The translations under genes were made by a program, and so were the position numbers. A stretch of 64,000 nt of DNA, taken from the NCBI RefSeq assembly GCF_002206635.1, contig NZ_NGUO01000002.1, positions 62,001 through 126,000 of the forward strand. Reading direction: 5' to 3'. Below are positions 55,828 through 64,000 of the stretch, one piece after another (within the stretch, counting starts at the first letter, position 1; each line of letters begins with the position of its first letter). The notes beneath the pieces were generated by a model that was not told the origin of the DNA, did not search any database, and saw only the letters and a list, made by a program, of their open reading frames with translations. The DNA comes from Polynucleobacter aenigmaticus. Its GTDB lineage: Bacteria; Pseudomonadota; Gammaproteobacteria; Burkholderiales; Burkholderiaceae.

Positions 55828-56769
55828 TTATACCAATGCCTTTTCGAGCGCTGTTAACCAAAATTGTGGGACATCAAATCCACTCTGCTCAGTAATCTCT
55901 ACAAAACATGTTGGGCTAGTCACATTAATTTCTGTGACATAAGCCCCAATTAAGTCTAATCCTACCAAGAACAAACCACGCGCATTCAAAATAGGGGCAA
56001 GTCGCTCCGCAACATTCTTTTCGGCATCCGTTAAGGGCATCGCAACGCCCTTCCCACCAGCAGCTAAGTTTCCTCGGATTTCACTACCTTGTGGAATGCG
56101 GGCTAACGCAAACGGCACCACCTCACCGCCGATGAGCAGAACGCGTTTATCTCCCTGCGCAATCTCTGGCAAGAAGCGTTGCACCATCAAGGTACGGGCA
56201 CCGTTTTCTCCTAAGGTTTCAACGATGCTGGCCAGATTCAAACCATCTGGTCCCACGCGAAATACACCCATGCCGCCCATGCCATCCAAAGGCTTGATCA
56301 CAATGTCCTGATGCTCTTGATGAAATACTTCAATCGCACTCAGTTCGCGAGTAACCAAGGTTGGTGGAATCAGCTCAGGAAATTCCGTGATCGAGATCTT
56401 CTCAGAGTGGTCCCGAATAGCGGTCGGATTATTAAGTACTTTTGCACCTTGACGAGTCGCAGCAGATAACAACCAAGTGGTATTGAGATATTCAATATCA
56501 AACGGTGGGTCAGTGCGCATCAGGACTGCGTTAAATGTATTTAATGGGCGACTCTCTATGGCACCCAACTCAAACCAAGTTGTGCTGCTTGGCTTAATAA
56601 GCAGGGCTTGACAGTCAGCCACCACAAAGTCGTCTCTCCAGAGCACATTACGGCTTTGGCAACACCAGAGTTGATGACCGGCCGCTTGCGCAACACGCAT
56701 CATTGCCAAAGTGGAATCTTTACTAATCTTGAAAGATTCCAGGGGATCGGCAATAAAAAGGAGGTCCAT
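55828..56769 (-). CDS. gshB: GshB, glutathione synthetase
   Basis: 313 residues from ATG 56769. It joins gamma-Glu-Cys and glycine. Motifs MRTDPPFDIEYLNTTWLLS, VIKPLDGMGGMGVFRV, the ATP-grasp RFLPEIAQGDKRVLLIGGE and INVTSPTCFVEI are present. It is 27 nt after gshA. Both glutathione enzymes are encoded here together with glutaredoxin 3 at 49.7 kb. Confidence 0.97.
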   Translation of the reverse strand: MDLLFIADPLESFKISKDSTLAMMRVAQAAGHQLWCCQSRNVLWRDDFVVADCQALLIKPSSTTWFELGAIESRPLNTFNAVLMRTDPPFDIEYLNTTWLLSAATRQGAKVLNNPTAIRDHSEKISITEFPELIPPTLVTRELSAIEVFHQEHQDIVIKPLDGMGGMGVFRVGPDGLNLASIVETLGENGARTLMVQRFLPEIAQGDKRVLLIGGEVVPFALARIPQGSEIRGNLAAGGKGVAMPLTDAEKNVAERLAPILNARGLFLVGLDLIGAYVTEINVTSPTCFVEITEQSGFDVPQFWLTALEKALV

Positions 56770-56796
56770 CTTTATGCCCAAATATAAGAAATTAAA

Positions 56797-58095
56797 TTAA
56801 GCCGCTTCAGCATTAGGGTCAGAACGCTCTAACTCTAGAGAGGCCGCAAGCAAGGCCAAGCGTGCCACAACACCATAAAGATAGAAGCGATTCGGTGGCG
56901 CACTACCGGGCTTAGCGGCCATGTCTGGCATAGAGTTTTGCTCAAATGCTAGAGGTACAAAATGCATGCCTGGCGCATTGAGATTCTCATCGGGGCCGCG
57001 GTCAGTATGCACGCGATAGAAGCCACCAATGACATAACGATCAATCATGTATACCACCGGCTCAGCAACCGCCTCATTGACCTTCTCAAAGGTATATACA
57101 CCCTCTTGGATCAATACATCACTCACCTCAAGGCCCTCTTTCACGACACTCATCTTATTGCGGTCTTTACGATTTAAACCTTTGAGCTGAGCTGGGTCAT
57201 TCACCACCATCACACCCATGCCATAAGTACCTGCATCTGCTTTCACAACGACATACGGCTTTTCTTTAATACCGTACTCACGGTATTTCTTGGCGGTCTT
57301 CTTCAGCACTTTTTCGACAGCAGCTTGTAACTCTTCTTCACCTTTGCGCTCATGGAAATTCACATTAGAGCAACTAGTGAAATATGGATTGATCATCCAA
57401 GGATCAATATCAACTACCTTGGCAAATTTCTTAGCCACTTCATCGTAAGCAGCAAAGTGATTCGATTTACGACGGACATGCCAGCCAGCATGCAGGCCTG
57501 GCAAAAGGTATTGCTCATGCAAGTTTTCCAAGATCGGCGGAATACCTGCCGATAAATCATTGTTCAACAAGATCGAGCAGGGATCAAAATCTTTCAACCC
57601 CAATCGCTGCTTCTTCAAGCCAAGGCGCGATAAAGGCTCCATCAATAGACGATTACCATCCGGCAAATCAATCCAGGTCGGCTTTTTAATTTCATCAGAC
57701 AAAGTGCCTAAGCGCACATTAAGTCCCGCTTGACGCAAGATTGAGGACAAACGTGCAATGTTCTGTAAATAAAACGTATTGCGAGTGTGCCGCTCTGGTA
57801 TCAACAGTAAATTTTTTGCTTCTGGGCAAATCTTCTCAATCGCGGCCATTGCAGCCTGAACCGCCAAAGGCAACATTTGGGGTGAGAGATTATTAAAACC
57901 ACCCGGAAAGAGATTGGTATCAACCGGTGCCAGCTTAAAGCCTGCATTACGTAAATCCACCGAACAGTAGAACGGCGGAGTGTGCTCCTGCCATTCAAGC
58001 CTAAACCAGCGCTCAATCGTGGGAGTTGCTTCTAATACCTTCGACTCGAGATCGAGGAGGGGGCCGCTAAGGGCAGTGATGAGATGTGGGACCAT
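56797..58095 (-). CDS. gshA: GshA, glutamate-cysteine ligase (proteobacterial GshA family)
   Basis: 432 residues. This is the betaproteobacterial GshA type, different from E. coli GshA, with YCSVDLRNAGFKLAPVDTNLFPGGFNN, PERHTRNTFYLQN and KADAGTYGMGVMVV blocks. It makes gamma-glutamylcysteine, the first step of glutathione synthesis. First gene of the gshA-gshB-EIIA(Man)-ptsH-ptsI run. TACAAT stands 6 nt before the ATG; no Shine-Dalgarno. Confidence 0.94.
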   Translation of the reverse strand: MVPHLITALSGPLLDLESKVLEATPTIERWFRLEWQEHTPPFYCSVDLRNAGFKLAPVDTNLFPGGFNNLSPQMLPLAVQAAMAAIEKICPEAKNLLLIPERHTRNTFYLQNIARLSSILRQAGLNVRLGTLSDEIKKPTWIDLPDGNRLLMEPLSRLGLKKQRLGLKDFDPCSILLNNDLSAGIPPILENLHEQYLLPGLHAGWHVRRKSNHFAAYDEVAKKFAKVVDIDPWMINPYFTSCSNVNFHERKGEEELQAAVEKVLKKTAKKYREYGIKEKPYVVVKADAGTYGMGVMVVNDPAQLKGLNRKDRNKMSVVKEGLEVSDVLIQEGVYTFEKVNEAVAEPVVYMIDRYVIGGFYRVHTDRGPDENLNAPGMHFVPLAFEQNSMPDMAAKPGSAPPNRFYLYGVVARLALLAASLELERSDPNAEAA

Positions 58096-58101
58096 ATCAC
58101 C

Positions 58102-58107
58102 ATTGTA
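58102..58107 (-). promoter_or_regulatory. Putative -10 for leaderless gshA transcript
   Basis: TACAAT on the minus strand, followed by GGTGAT and the gshA ATG (6-nt spacing). No -35 seen; the amt terminator hairpin lies just upstream. Confidence 0.5.
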
Positions 58108-58109
58108 AG

Positions 58110-58149
58110 ATTTTTAAAAGAAAGACGCGGAATCCGAGGATCCCGCGCT
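58110..58149 (-). terminator. Probable terminator after amt
   Basis: On the minus strand a G+C-rich imperfect hairpin (CGCGGGATCC / GGATTCCGCG, with one G-T pair) is followed by TCTTTCTTTT. The gap of 105 bp between amt and gshA holds this and the gshA -10. Confidence 0.55.
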
Positions 58150-58200
58150 TAAAAACCGGGCAACCAACAAAAGTCGCCCGATAGGGGTTAAATCTACTGA

Positions 58201-59664
58201 TTAAGACTCGTATGCAGACTCACCGTGTGAGCTGATATCCAAGCCTTCGCGCTCTTCATCTTCTTTGACGCGGAGACCAATCACCATATCTACCAATTTA
58301 AAGGCTATATATGAGACAACGCCGGACCAAATCAAGGTCACGATGACACCTTGGCTCTGAATCCACAATTGGCTAGCGATTGAGTAATCAGGAGCTGCAG
58401 CATTAGCCACATAATCCCAAATACCTGTTCCGCCTAAAGCTGGGTCTGCGAATACGCCAGTTAACAAAGCGCCCAAGATACCGCCAACGCCATGCACACC
58501 GAATACGTCCAAGCTGTCGTCTGAACCCAAAATCTTCTTGAGACCAGTAACACCCCATAAGCAAACTACACCAGCAGCAGTACCGATCACGAGAGCACCC
58601 ATTGGGCCTACGAAACCAGCTGCAGGAGTGATCGCAACCAAACCAGCTACGCAACCAGATGCGCCACCCAACATGGAAGGCTTACCTTTGAGAACCCACT
58701 CGGCAACTGACCAGCTTAATACTGCAGCAGCGGTTGCCAACAATGTGTTTACGAATGCCAAGGCTGCACTACCGTTTGCTTCGAGAGCAGAACCAGCATT
58801 GAAACCAAACCAACCGAACCACAAGAGTGAAGCACCAATCATGACGAACACTAAGTTGTGTGGCTTCATTGCTTCTTTACCGTAACCCAAACGTTTGCCG
58901 ATCACGAATGAACCTACCAAGCCTGCAATCGCAGCATTGATATGAACAACGGTACCGCCAGCAAAATCGAGAACACCCTTCTGCCACAACCAACCAGCAC
59001 GAGCTGTGATTGCTTCAAGTGATGCAGCATCTTTAATATCGTCAGGACCAGGCCAGAACCAAACCATGTGAGCGATTGGCAAGTAGCTGAAAGTGAACCA
59101 CAAGATCACAAATAAAATGATTGCAGAAAACTTAGCACGCTCAGCAAATGAACCAATGATCAAGCAGCAAGTAATGGTTGCGAACGCAGCTTGGAAGGCC
59201 ATAAATACATACTCAGGAATCACAATGCCTTTACTAAATGTAGCAGCAACTGAGTCTGGAGTAATGCCTTGCAAGAACAGACGATCGAGTCCACCAATGA
59301 ATGCGCCGCCTTCAGTAAATGCAAAGCTATACCCATAGAGAGACCACAACACTGTGATGAGTGCGAAAACAAACATACACTGTACAAGTACAGAAAGAAT
59401 GTTTTTGCTACGTGTCAAACCGCCGTAGAACAAAGCCAAGCCTGGCAACGTCATCAAGATTACTAATGCAGTACACACCAGAACCCAGGCTGTATCACCT
59501 TTGTTAGGTACTAATGCAGGCGCAGCAGCAACCGCGGCTGCGGCAGCAGCGGCAACTGGCTTAGCTTCATCAGCAAAAGCCGGCGAAGCCACCATGACAC
59601 TGGTTGCACCAATGGCCAAGGCCATTGCGCTTCCAGCTAGGAGTCGTTTCATCCAAGTTAACAT
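58201..59664 (-). CDS. amtB: Amt/AmtB ammonium transporter
   Basis: 487 residues from ATG 59664, supported by a GAGAGG ribosome site 10 nt before it. A signal peptide (ending SPAFA) and an Ala-rich linker precede 11 helices. Typical blocks: GDTAWVLVCTALVILMTLPGLALFYGG, DFAGGTVVHINAAIAGLVG, FNAGSALEANGSAA, FGVHGVGGILGALLTGVF. It conducts ammonium across the inner membrane. glnK is 14 nt upstream; GlnK-type PII proteins plug Amt when nitrogen is plentiful. Confidence 0.97.
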   Translation of the reverse strand: MLTWMKRLLAGSAMALAIGATSVMVASPAFADEAKPVAAAAAAAVAAAPALVPNKGDTAWVLVCTALVILMTLPGLALFYGGLTRSKNILSVLVQCMFVFALITVLWSLYGYSFAFTEGGAFIGGLDRLFLQGITPDSVAATFSKGIVIPEYVFMAFQAAFATITCCLIIGSFAERAKFSAIILFVILWFTFSYLPIAHMVWFWPGPDDIKDAASLEAITARAGWLWQKGVLDFAGGTVVHINAAIAGLVGSFVIGKRLGYGKEAMKPHNLVFVMIGASLLWFGWFGFNAGSALEANGSAALAFVNTLLATAAAVLSWSVAEWVLKGKPSMLGGASGCVAGLVAITPAAGFVGPMGALVIGTAAGVVCLWGVTGLKKILGSDDSLDVFGVHGVGGILGALLTGVFADPALGGTGIWDYVANAAAPDYSIASQLWIQSQGVIVTLIWSGVVSYIAFKLVDMVIGLRVKEDEEREGLDISSHGESAYES

Positions 59665-59677
59665 TTTGAACCTCTCT

Positions 59678-60028
<351 letters not shown>

Positions 60029-60041
60029 TCAGAGGAAAGAA

Positions 60042-60872
60042 TTAGAAAGTTTTTGTGAGTGTAACTACGCCTGTTGAACCGCCTAAGTTTTTGCCTGATG
60101 GGCTAACGTATGCATAAGTACTACCAACTTTCTTTGCATCAGTTCCGATGTAAGCAGCAGCCAGGGATAAGCCACCTCCAAAGTCTTTAGTTACGCCTAA
60201 TTTCCAATCGGTGTAGCTGTAGAGGCTGGAATTAGAAGTGCTTGTACCAGCTGGAGTTCCAGCAATATATTGGTAACCAACGTGTGCATTCAATGCAAGC
60301 CCCCAGATACCAGTATCGTAGTTAGCAGTCAAATCAGGGTAGTAAGAACCTGAGCTATTTTGGTTTCCGAAAGTATTTGTTACTGCATAAGAGAATTTCA
60401 AGAAGCCAGTTACGGGACCAAATGTGTAGTTCTGTGCAGCGTAAATCTCTGTTGTATTTGGATTCACAGAAGGGCTAGTGAAGTTTCCACTGGTTGGGTA
60501 GTAGTACTGCAAAACACCTAGATCAGAAGCAAAACCTTCTCCAATCAACTCCTTCTTCACACCGGCATAGAAATCCATCTCAACGCCTGAAGAGACATTT
60601 GGATTTAAGTTATTAACCCATGTAATAGAGCTATTCCAGTTGCCAATGTAGAAGCCGCTTTCGTGAGCATAATCAAACCCACCTTGAATTGCTGGCCTCA
60701 GGTTTGACTGAGAAATACCGCGGTAACGATAATCAGACACCAATGAAACGTTAGCTGTAACTGGGCTCGCCTCTGGAGCCTCTGGTGCAGCTGGAGCTGT
60801 TTGCGCAAATGCCGCTGTTGCGAATAAGCCAGAAGCCGCAAGAGCGATGGCTGTCTTTTGAATCGTTTTCAT
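60042..60872 (-). CDS. TorF-family putative porin (Gcw_chp domain)
   Basis: 276 residues from ATG 60872 with an AAGGAG ribosome site. Signal peptide (KTAIALAASGLFATAAFAQ), a Pro/Ala/Glu-rich spacer, then an outer-membrane beta-barrel-like region with the Gcw_chp start VSLVSDYRYRGISQSNLRPAIQGG and alternating aromatic strands. The final residue is Phe (TLTKTF), as in outer-membrane barrels. Position next to glnK-amt suggests a role in uptake of a nitrogen compound; not shown. Confidence 0.85.
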   Translation of the reverse strand: MKTIQKTAIALAASGLFATAAFAQTAPAAPEAPEASPVTANVSLVSDYRYRGISQSNLRPAIQGGFDYAHESGFYIGNWNSSITWVNNLNPNVSSGVEMDFYAGVKKELIGEGFASDLGVLQYYYPTSGNFTSPSVNPNTTEIYAAQNYTFGPVTGFLKFSYAVTNTFGNQNSSGSYYPDLTANYDTGIWGLALNAHVGYQYIAGTPAGTSTSNSSLYSYTDWKLGVTKDFGGGLSLAAAYIGTDAKKVGSTYAYVSPSGKNLGGSTGVVTLTKTF

Positions 60873-60993
60873 ATGAAACTCCTTAGTAGTCATGAAAAAA
60901 GGGGTAAATGCTTTATTGCATGGAGTCATCATGAATCTCGGGGCGTTCACGTTTTTGTCACAATTCCCCTAAATAAGGCGAATTCCCATTATT

Positions 60994-61033
60994 GGTGCAC
61001 ATCTATGCACCTTTTTTGTACATTTTGGTGCAC
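60994..61033. promoter_or_regulatory. Cluster of GGTGCAC/TGCACC half sites between the porin and ubiK
   Basis: GGTGCA-6 nt-TGCACC at 60994-61011 and a further GGTGCAC at 61027-61033, within the 245-bp divergent gap. It looks like a regulator's operator array, with half sites like those of NtrC (TGCAC/GTGCA), but the arrangement differs from the classical TGCACC-N5-GGTGCA. Confidence 0.4.
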
Positions 61034-61064
61034 TTTCCGGTTTTAAGGCCTTTTTTGCCTGTTT

Positions 61065-61093
61065 TTGGCACTACAACTTAAAATAGCTACTAT
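61065..61093 (+). promoter_or_regulatory. Promoter of ubiK
   Basis: TTGGCA (61065-61070), 17 bp, TACTAT (61088-61093), putting the transcript start about 18 nt before the ATG at 61118. Confidence 0.5.
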
Positions 61094-61117
61094 GTCTTTT
61101 ATGCAACTCCTTACAGA

Positions 61118-61387
61118 ATGGCGGGCAGCATCATGCAAAAACCAGGCGAAATCCTAGAACAAATTCAGCGCATTGCTAGCGACATGCAAAGCAAAGTTGG
61201 CGATGCTATTCGCAATTCACCGGCACAAGAAATTGAGAAGAATGTGCGGGCTATGATGAATCAAGGTTTTCAGAAGATGGATTTGGTAACTCGTGAAGAG
61301 TTTGAATTGCAATCAAAAGTGCTATCCAAGACCAGAGAAAAACTAGAGGCCCTAGAAGCTAAAGTGGCAGCCCTAGAAAAATCTTAA
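61118..61387 (+). CDS. ubiK: UbiK (YqiC/BMFP family), ubiquinone biosynthesis accessory factor
   Basis: 89 residues (or 84 from ATG 61133). Alpha-helical: EILEQIQRIASDMQSKV, then NVRAMMNQGFQKMDLVTREEFELQSKVL and a C-terminal coiled coil ending AKVAALEKS. UbiK binds UbiJ in the aerobic Ubi complex; UbiJ is at 0.9-1.5 kb in this window. No Shine-Dalgarno stands out. Confidence 0.9.
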   Translation: MAGSIMQKPGEILEQIQRIASDMQSKVGDAIRNSPAQEIEKNVRAMMNQGFQKMDLVTREEFELQSKVLSKTREKLEALEAKVAALEKS

Positions 61388-61403
61388 TCAGAGATTTTTA
61401 GGC

Positions 61404-61423
61404 TTTGAGTTTATTAACTCAAA
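61404..61423. terminator. AT-rich hairpin between ubiK and the lipoprotein gene
   Basis: 8-bp perfect stem TTTGAGTT / AACTCAAA with loop TATT between two convergent genes. The flanks are A/T-rich but no clear T-tract follows. Confidence 0.4.
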
Positions 61424-61424
61424 A

Positions 61425-62042
61425 TTACTCAGGATGAAATTCATCAAAGAAGTTTGAGTACGCCTCTTCAGAAAAAAACTTCCTTGCATCTACCCGCGCT
61501 GGGGCGGTATGCAATACAGATAACTGATAAATCCATGCGCCATTATTTGGAGTGACTCTTGTGATCCAACGCACCCGCATTGATTGCTCTACCGCACCAG
61601 TAGATTTAAATTCCAGAAAATAATCCTTAGCAGGCGGGCGCTGACGATTGGCCGTTTGATAAAAGGTATTTTCGCTGATAGCAGTTTCAGTATTAACGCC
61701 CGCTCTACCCAGCAGATTGTTTTGTAATTGCTCTAATAATTTTGGCGCGAGCGCGATTTGATCTTTACTCAGATGAATAGTGCTGACTGAATAAATATCA
61801 TCCTCTATTTTTACTGCCTCTAAAGTTTGGGGTATCTCTTGGTTTTGATATGGCAAGCGTCGCTCAATCTTTTCAGGCTTGCCTGGAAATAATGCGCTAT
61901 AGCCTTCCTGAGAAGACTGCACTGTGCGCCAATCTAACTTGGGACTACAAGCGGCTAGCAGAAATGCAAAGGCTAAAAATACCCCAAGCCTGTGGAGGGG
62001 CTGTTTAGACAACGCCCGCCCCATGCGCTTGTTCATCTGCAT
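61425..62042 (-). CDS. Lipoprotein of unknown function
   Basis: 205 residues. A lipobox (FLLAAC-S, cysteine near 32) ends the signal peptide. The mature part ([24 protein letters not shown], later [21 protein letters not shown]) resembles small periplasmic proteins of unknown role near lipA. Three in-frame ATGs (62042, 62036, 62027) are possible; all lie inside the end of lipA. I do not recognise a function. The overlap with lipA (up to 38 nt) suggests co-transcription. Confidence 0.7.
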   Translation of the reverse strand: MQMNKRMGRALSKQPLHRLGVFLAFAFLLAACSPKLDWRTVQSSQEGYSALFPGKPEKIERRLPYQNQEIPQTLEAVKIEDDIYSVSTIHLSKDQIALAPKLLEQLQNNLLGRAGVNTETAISENTFYQTANRQRPPAKDYFLEFKSTGAVEQSMRVRWITRVTPNNGAWIYQLSVLHTAPARVDARKFFSEEAYSNFFDEFHPE

Positions 62043-63021
62043 GGTAGCTAGAGCGCACCATGGCCCCTACGGCAGCATGCGAGAAGCCCATGGCATAAGC
62101 CTCTTCCTCGAAGTGCTTAAACACATCCGGATGTACATAGCGCTGCACTGGCAGGTGGTGGCCTGACGGTGCCAAATACTGGCCAATGGTGAGCATATCG
62201 ATATTGTGCTCTCGCATATCTCGCATGACCTCCAAAATCTCTTCATCAGTTTCACCCAAGCCAACCATCAAACCACTCTTCGTTGGAATATTTGGGAAGC
62301 GCTCTTTAAAGTCCTTTAAAAGCTTGAGGGAATGCGCATAGTCCGCACCAGGTCGCGCCTGTTTATACAAACGCGGCACGGTTTCTAAGTTGTGATTCAT
62401 GACATCAGGCAAGCCTTGTGGTGCATGCTCAGAAAAAATATCTAAAGCTTTATCTAAGCGACCCCGAAAATCAGGAACTAATACTTCAATACGCGTATTA
62501 GGAGATTGGCCTCTCGATTGAGAAATACAATCCACAAAATGCATGGCGCCACCATCACGTAAATCATCACGATCTACGCTGGTAATCACTACATAATTTA
62601 ATTTCAGAGCAGCGATCGTACGCGCTAAATTGCCGGGCTCTTTTGCATCCAATGGGTCTGGTCTACCATGCCCAACGTCACAAAATGGGCAACGACGCGT
62701 ACATTTATCACCCATGATCATGAAGGTGGCCGTACCTTTGCCAAAACATTCACCAATGTTGGGGCAACTCGCTTCTTCACACACAGTCACCAGTTCGTTT
62801 TCTCGGAGAATCTTTTTGATCTCAGAAAAACGGGAGTTGCCAGATGCAGCTCGAACCCGAATCCATTCGGGCTTCTTGAGTACTTGCTCCAAGGGCACGA
62901 TCTTGATTGGAATACGCGCAGTCTTCTCGCTCGACTTCTGCTTGCGTGAAGCGTCGTAGTTAAGATCCTGCCGACTATTACTATTGGCAGTGGAATCGAG
63001 ATCCAGCTTATTGGTGGTCAT
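62005..63021 (-). CDS. lipA: LipA, lipoyl synthase
   Basis: 338 residues. The auxiliary cluster [12 protein letters not shown] (C-X4-C-X5-C) and the radical [11 protein letters not shown] (C-X3-C-X2-C) are intact, with the C-terminal RSSYHADEQ serine block. It inserts sulfur into octanoyl groups to make lipoate for 2-oxoacid dehydrogenases. It overlaps lipB by four bases. Confidence 0.98.
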   Translation of the reverse strand: MTTNKLDLDSTANSNSRQDLNYDASRKQKSSEKTARIPIKIVPLEQVLKKPEWIRVRAASGNSRFSEIKKILRENELVTVCEEASCPNIGECFGKGTATFMIMGDKCTRRCPFCDVGHGRPDPLDAKEPGNLARTIAALKLNYVVITSVDRDDLRDGGAMHFVDCISQSRGQSPNTRIEVLVPDFRGRLDKALDIFSEHAPQGLPDVMNHNLETVPRLYKQARPGADYAHSLKLLKDFKERFPNIPTKSGLMVGLGETDEEILEVMRDMREHNIDMLTIGQYLAPSGHHLPVQRYVHPDVFKHFEEEAYAMGFSHAAVGAMVRSSYHADEQAHGAGVV

Positions 63022-63662
63022 GATGAAATCAGTTGCCTTTGCAAATGCTCCAAGAGGGTTTGGCTAATAATGTCCATATTGTCCTTGATCCCCAGAGTTT
63101 GCATATCGACTGTCTTTAAGCCCTCATAGCCACAAGGGTGGATACGGGCAAAAGCCTCCAAATCTGTTGCCACATTTAAGGCTAAGCCATGATAAGAGCA
63201 TCCTTTGGAGACCTTCAGGCCCAAGGCCGCAATCTTGGCACCCCGATACTCCGCAGCAATACCGCCATCCTGAGCGACATAAATACCAGGCGCACCAGGA
63301 TGTCTTTCTGCTTGAATACCAAAATCTGCCAGGGTGTCAATCAAGGCCTGCTCAATTCGAGAAACCAGCTCTTTTACAAAAATCCCCAAACGCCTGAGAT
63401 CTAATAAAAGATAAACCACAATTTGTCCGGGGCCATGATAAGTGATCTCACCCCCACGATCCACCTGCACCAATGGAATTTGACTGCTAGGGGAATGTAA
63501 GTTGCTTGCATCTCCCGCAAGACCCAAAGTAAACACTGGAGGATGCTCTAGGATCCAAATTTCATCCGAGGTACTACTATCCCGCTGTTGCGTGAAATCT
63601 CGCATCGCTTGATAGGTCAAATCGTAATCAGCAATCCCTAGATGCTTTACTAAAAAGGACAT
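63018..63662 (-). CDS. lipB: LipB, octanoyl-[acyl carrier protein]:protein transferase
   Basis: 214 residues. It moves octanoate from ACP to target proteins. [21 protein letters not shown], the Lys in [19 protein letters not shown] and the Cys in [14 protein letters not shown] are present. It is 9 nt after ybeD and overlaps lipA. Confidence 0.97.
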   Translation of the reverse strand: MSFLVKHLGIADYDLTYQAMRDFTQQRDSSTSDEIWILEHPPVFTLGLAGDASNLHSPSSQIPLVQVDRGGEITYHGPGQIVVYLLLDLRRLGIFVKELVSRIEQALIDTLADFGIQAERHPGAPGIYVAQDGGIAAEYRGAKIAALGLKVSKGCSYHGLALNVATDLEAFARIHPCGYEGLKTVDMQTLGIKDNMDIISQTLLEHLQRQLISS

Positions 63663-63671
63663 GTAAGCAAC

Positions 63672-63941
63672 TTAAAGAACGACGCTGACCAAGGGATGCG
63701 TAGATAAGGTTCGATACAACTCATCTAACTGCTCACGGCTCGTTGCCGTAATGGGCAAAGTAATGCCAAGATAATTGCCATCTTTAGAAGGTCGCTGCTC
63801 AACCTTACTCTCATCAAATGTCGGATCGAATTGACGGGCAATATGCAAAATCGCAGGGAGATATTCTGGATTGGCTTTACCCATCACCTTAATCGGAAAC
63901 TCAGATGGGTACTCAATCAGGGATTTCTGCTCTTCAGTCAT
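63672..63941 (-). CDS. YbeD/DUF493 family protein
   Basis: 89 residues from ATG 63941, which has an AGAGGA ribosome site. Pattern LIEYPSEFPIKVMGK ... GNYLGITLPITATSREQLDELYRTLSTHPLVSVVL fits the YbeD ACT-like family. It lies upstream of lipB in many proteobacteria and may regulate lipoate metabolism; function not proven. Confidence 0.9.
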   Translation of the reverse strand: MTEEQKSLIEYPSEFPIKVMGKANPEYLPAILHIARQFDPTFDESKVEQRPSKDGNYLGITLPITATSREQLDELYRTLSTHPLVSVVL

Positions 63942-63954
63942 GATTTCTTTCCTC

Positions 63955-64000
63955 TTAATTGTTGCGATGATCAGGCATACCCAACCAAGCACCAGTGATG
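63955..64000 (-). CDS. Possible 3' end of an upstream gene (partial)
   Basis: On the minus strand one frame reads ITGAWLGMPDHRNN and then TAA at 63955, 13 nt before the ybeD start. In related bacteria an aminotransferase gene precedes ybeD, but 14 residues are too few to assign anything. Confidence 0.25.
   Translation of the reverse strand, partial: ITGAWLGMPDHRNN

Noticed and set aside
61066..61083. Possible sigma-54 promoter (TGGCAC) before ubiK
   Set aside because: The -24 part matches but the GC of the -12 element is missing at the required spacing; a sigma-70 type pair fits better.

Overview
The window is a compact, gene-dense chromosomal segment of a betaproteobacterium. Gene content and order (uvrA beside an MFS gene and ssb; kdsD-kdsC-lptCAB-hpf-ptsN-hprK-rapZ; mutM-TPR/lolB-ispE-tRNA-Gln-prs-rplY-pth; ctaC-ctaD-ctaG-ctaE with surf1-ctaA-ctaB-sco1; gshA-gshB-EIIA(Man)-ptsH-ptsI; glnK-amt; lipA-lipB-ybeD) point to Burkholderiales. 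The moderate G+C, the very short spacers and the lost genes suggest a streamlined freshwater lineage such as Polynucleobacter; the genus is inferred from style and was not tested by a database search. I see no phage, insertion sequence, CRISPR array or other mobile element. No stretch longer than 300 bases lacks a gene.

Layout. 0-7.5 kb (minus): a quinone-related unit, FAD/Fe-S oxidoreductase, DUF971, ubiE, Tim44-like protein, ubiJ, ubiB (cut by the window edge). 7.6-11 kb (plus): ilvA, cytosolic 5'-nucleotidase, queF. 11-17.6 kb: ssb and an MFS transporter, uvrA, a Kef-type antiporter. 17.6-24.1 kb (plus): Kdo synthesis and LPS transport, then hpf, ptsN, hprK and rapZ, with rpoN missing from its usual place after lptB. 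24-31 kb: mutY/mutM, a TPR-LolB fusion, ispE, tRNA-Gln, prs, rplY, pth. 31-35.2 kb (minus): ferredoxin, coaD, rsmD, two M16 peptidases. 35.3-37.2 kb (plus): ftsY and rpoH, the latter under a CIRCE-like operator. 37.2-46.2 kb: the whole aa3 cytochrome oxidase and its assembly factors. 46.4-53.4 kb: a methyltransferase with a degraded cofactor motif, a comF pseudogene, trmL, gpsA, secB, grxC, rhodanese, gpmA, ctpA, moeB. 53.4-64 kb: ptsI/ptsH/EIIA(Man), gshB/gshA, amt/glnK, a TorF-type porin, ubiK, a lipoprotein, lipA, lipB, ybeD.

How the parts fit. Ubiquinone synthesis (ubiE, ubiJ, ubiB, ubiK) feeds a respiratory chain ending in the aa3 oxidase. LPS biogenesis (kdsD/C, lptA/B/C) and lipoprotein delivery (the LolB domain) build the outer membrane. 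PtsI-HPr-EIIA(Man)-PtsN-HprK form a regulatory phosphotransferase chain with no sugar permease in view.

Most notable observations: (1) a recurring TANNNT - 6 nt - ATG arrangement with no Shine-Dalgarno before several first genes of transcription units, including back-to-back divergent pairs, suggesting widespread leaderless transcription; (2) a cysteine-free TPR-LolB fusion that cannot carry the usual LolB lipid anchor; (3) a CIRCE-like operator over the rpoH promoter; (4) local decay at comF and its neighbour; (5) a four-residue insertion in the MutY Fe-S cluster loop; (6) loss of rpoN from its conserved site.
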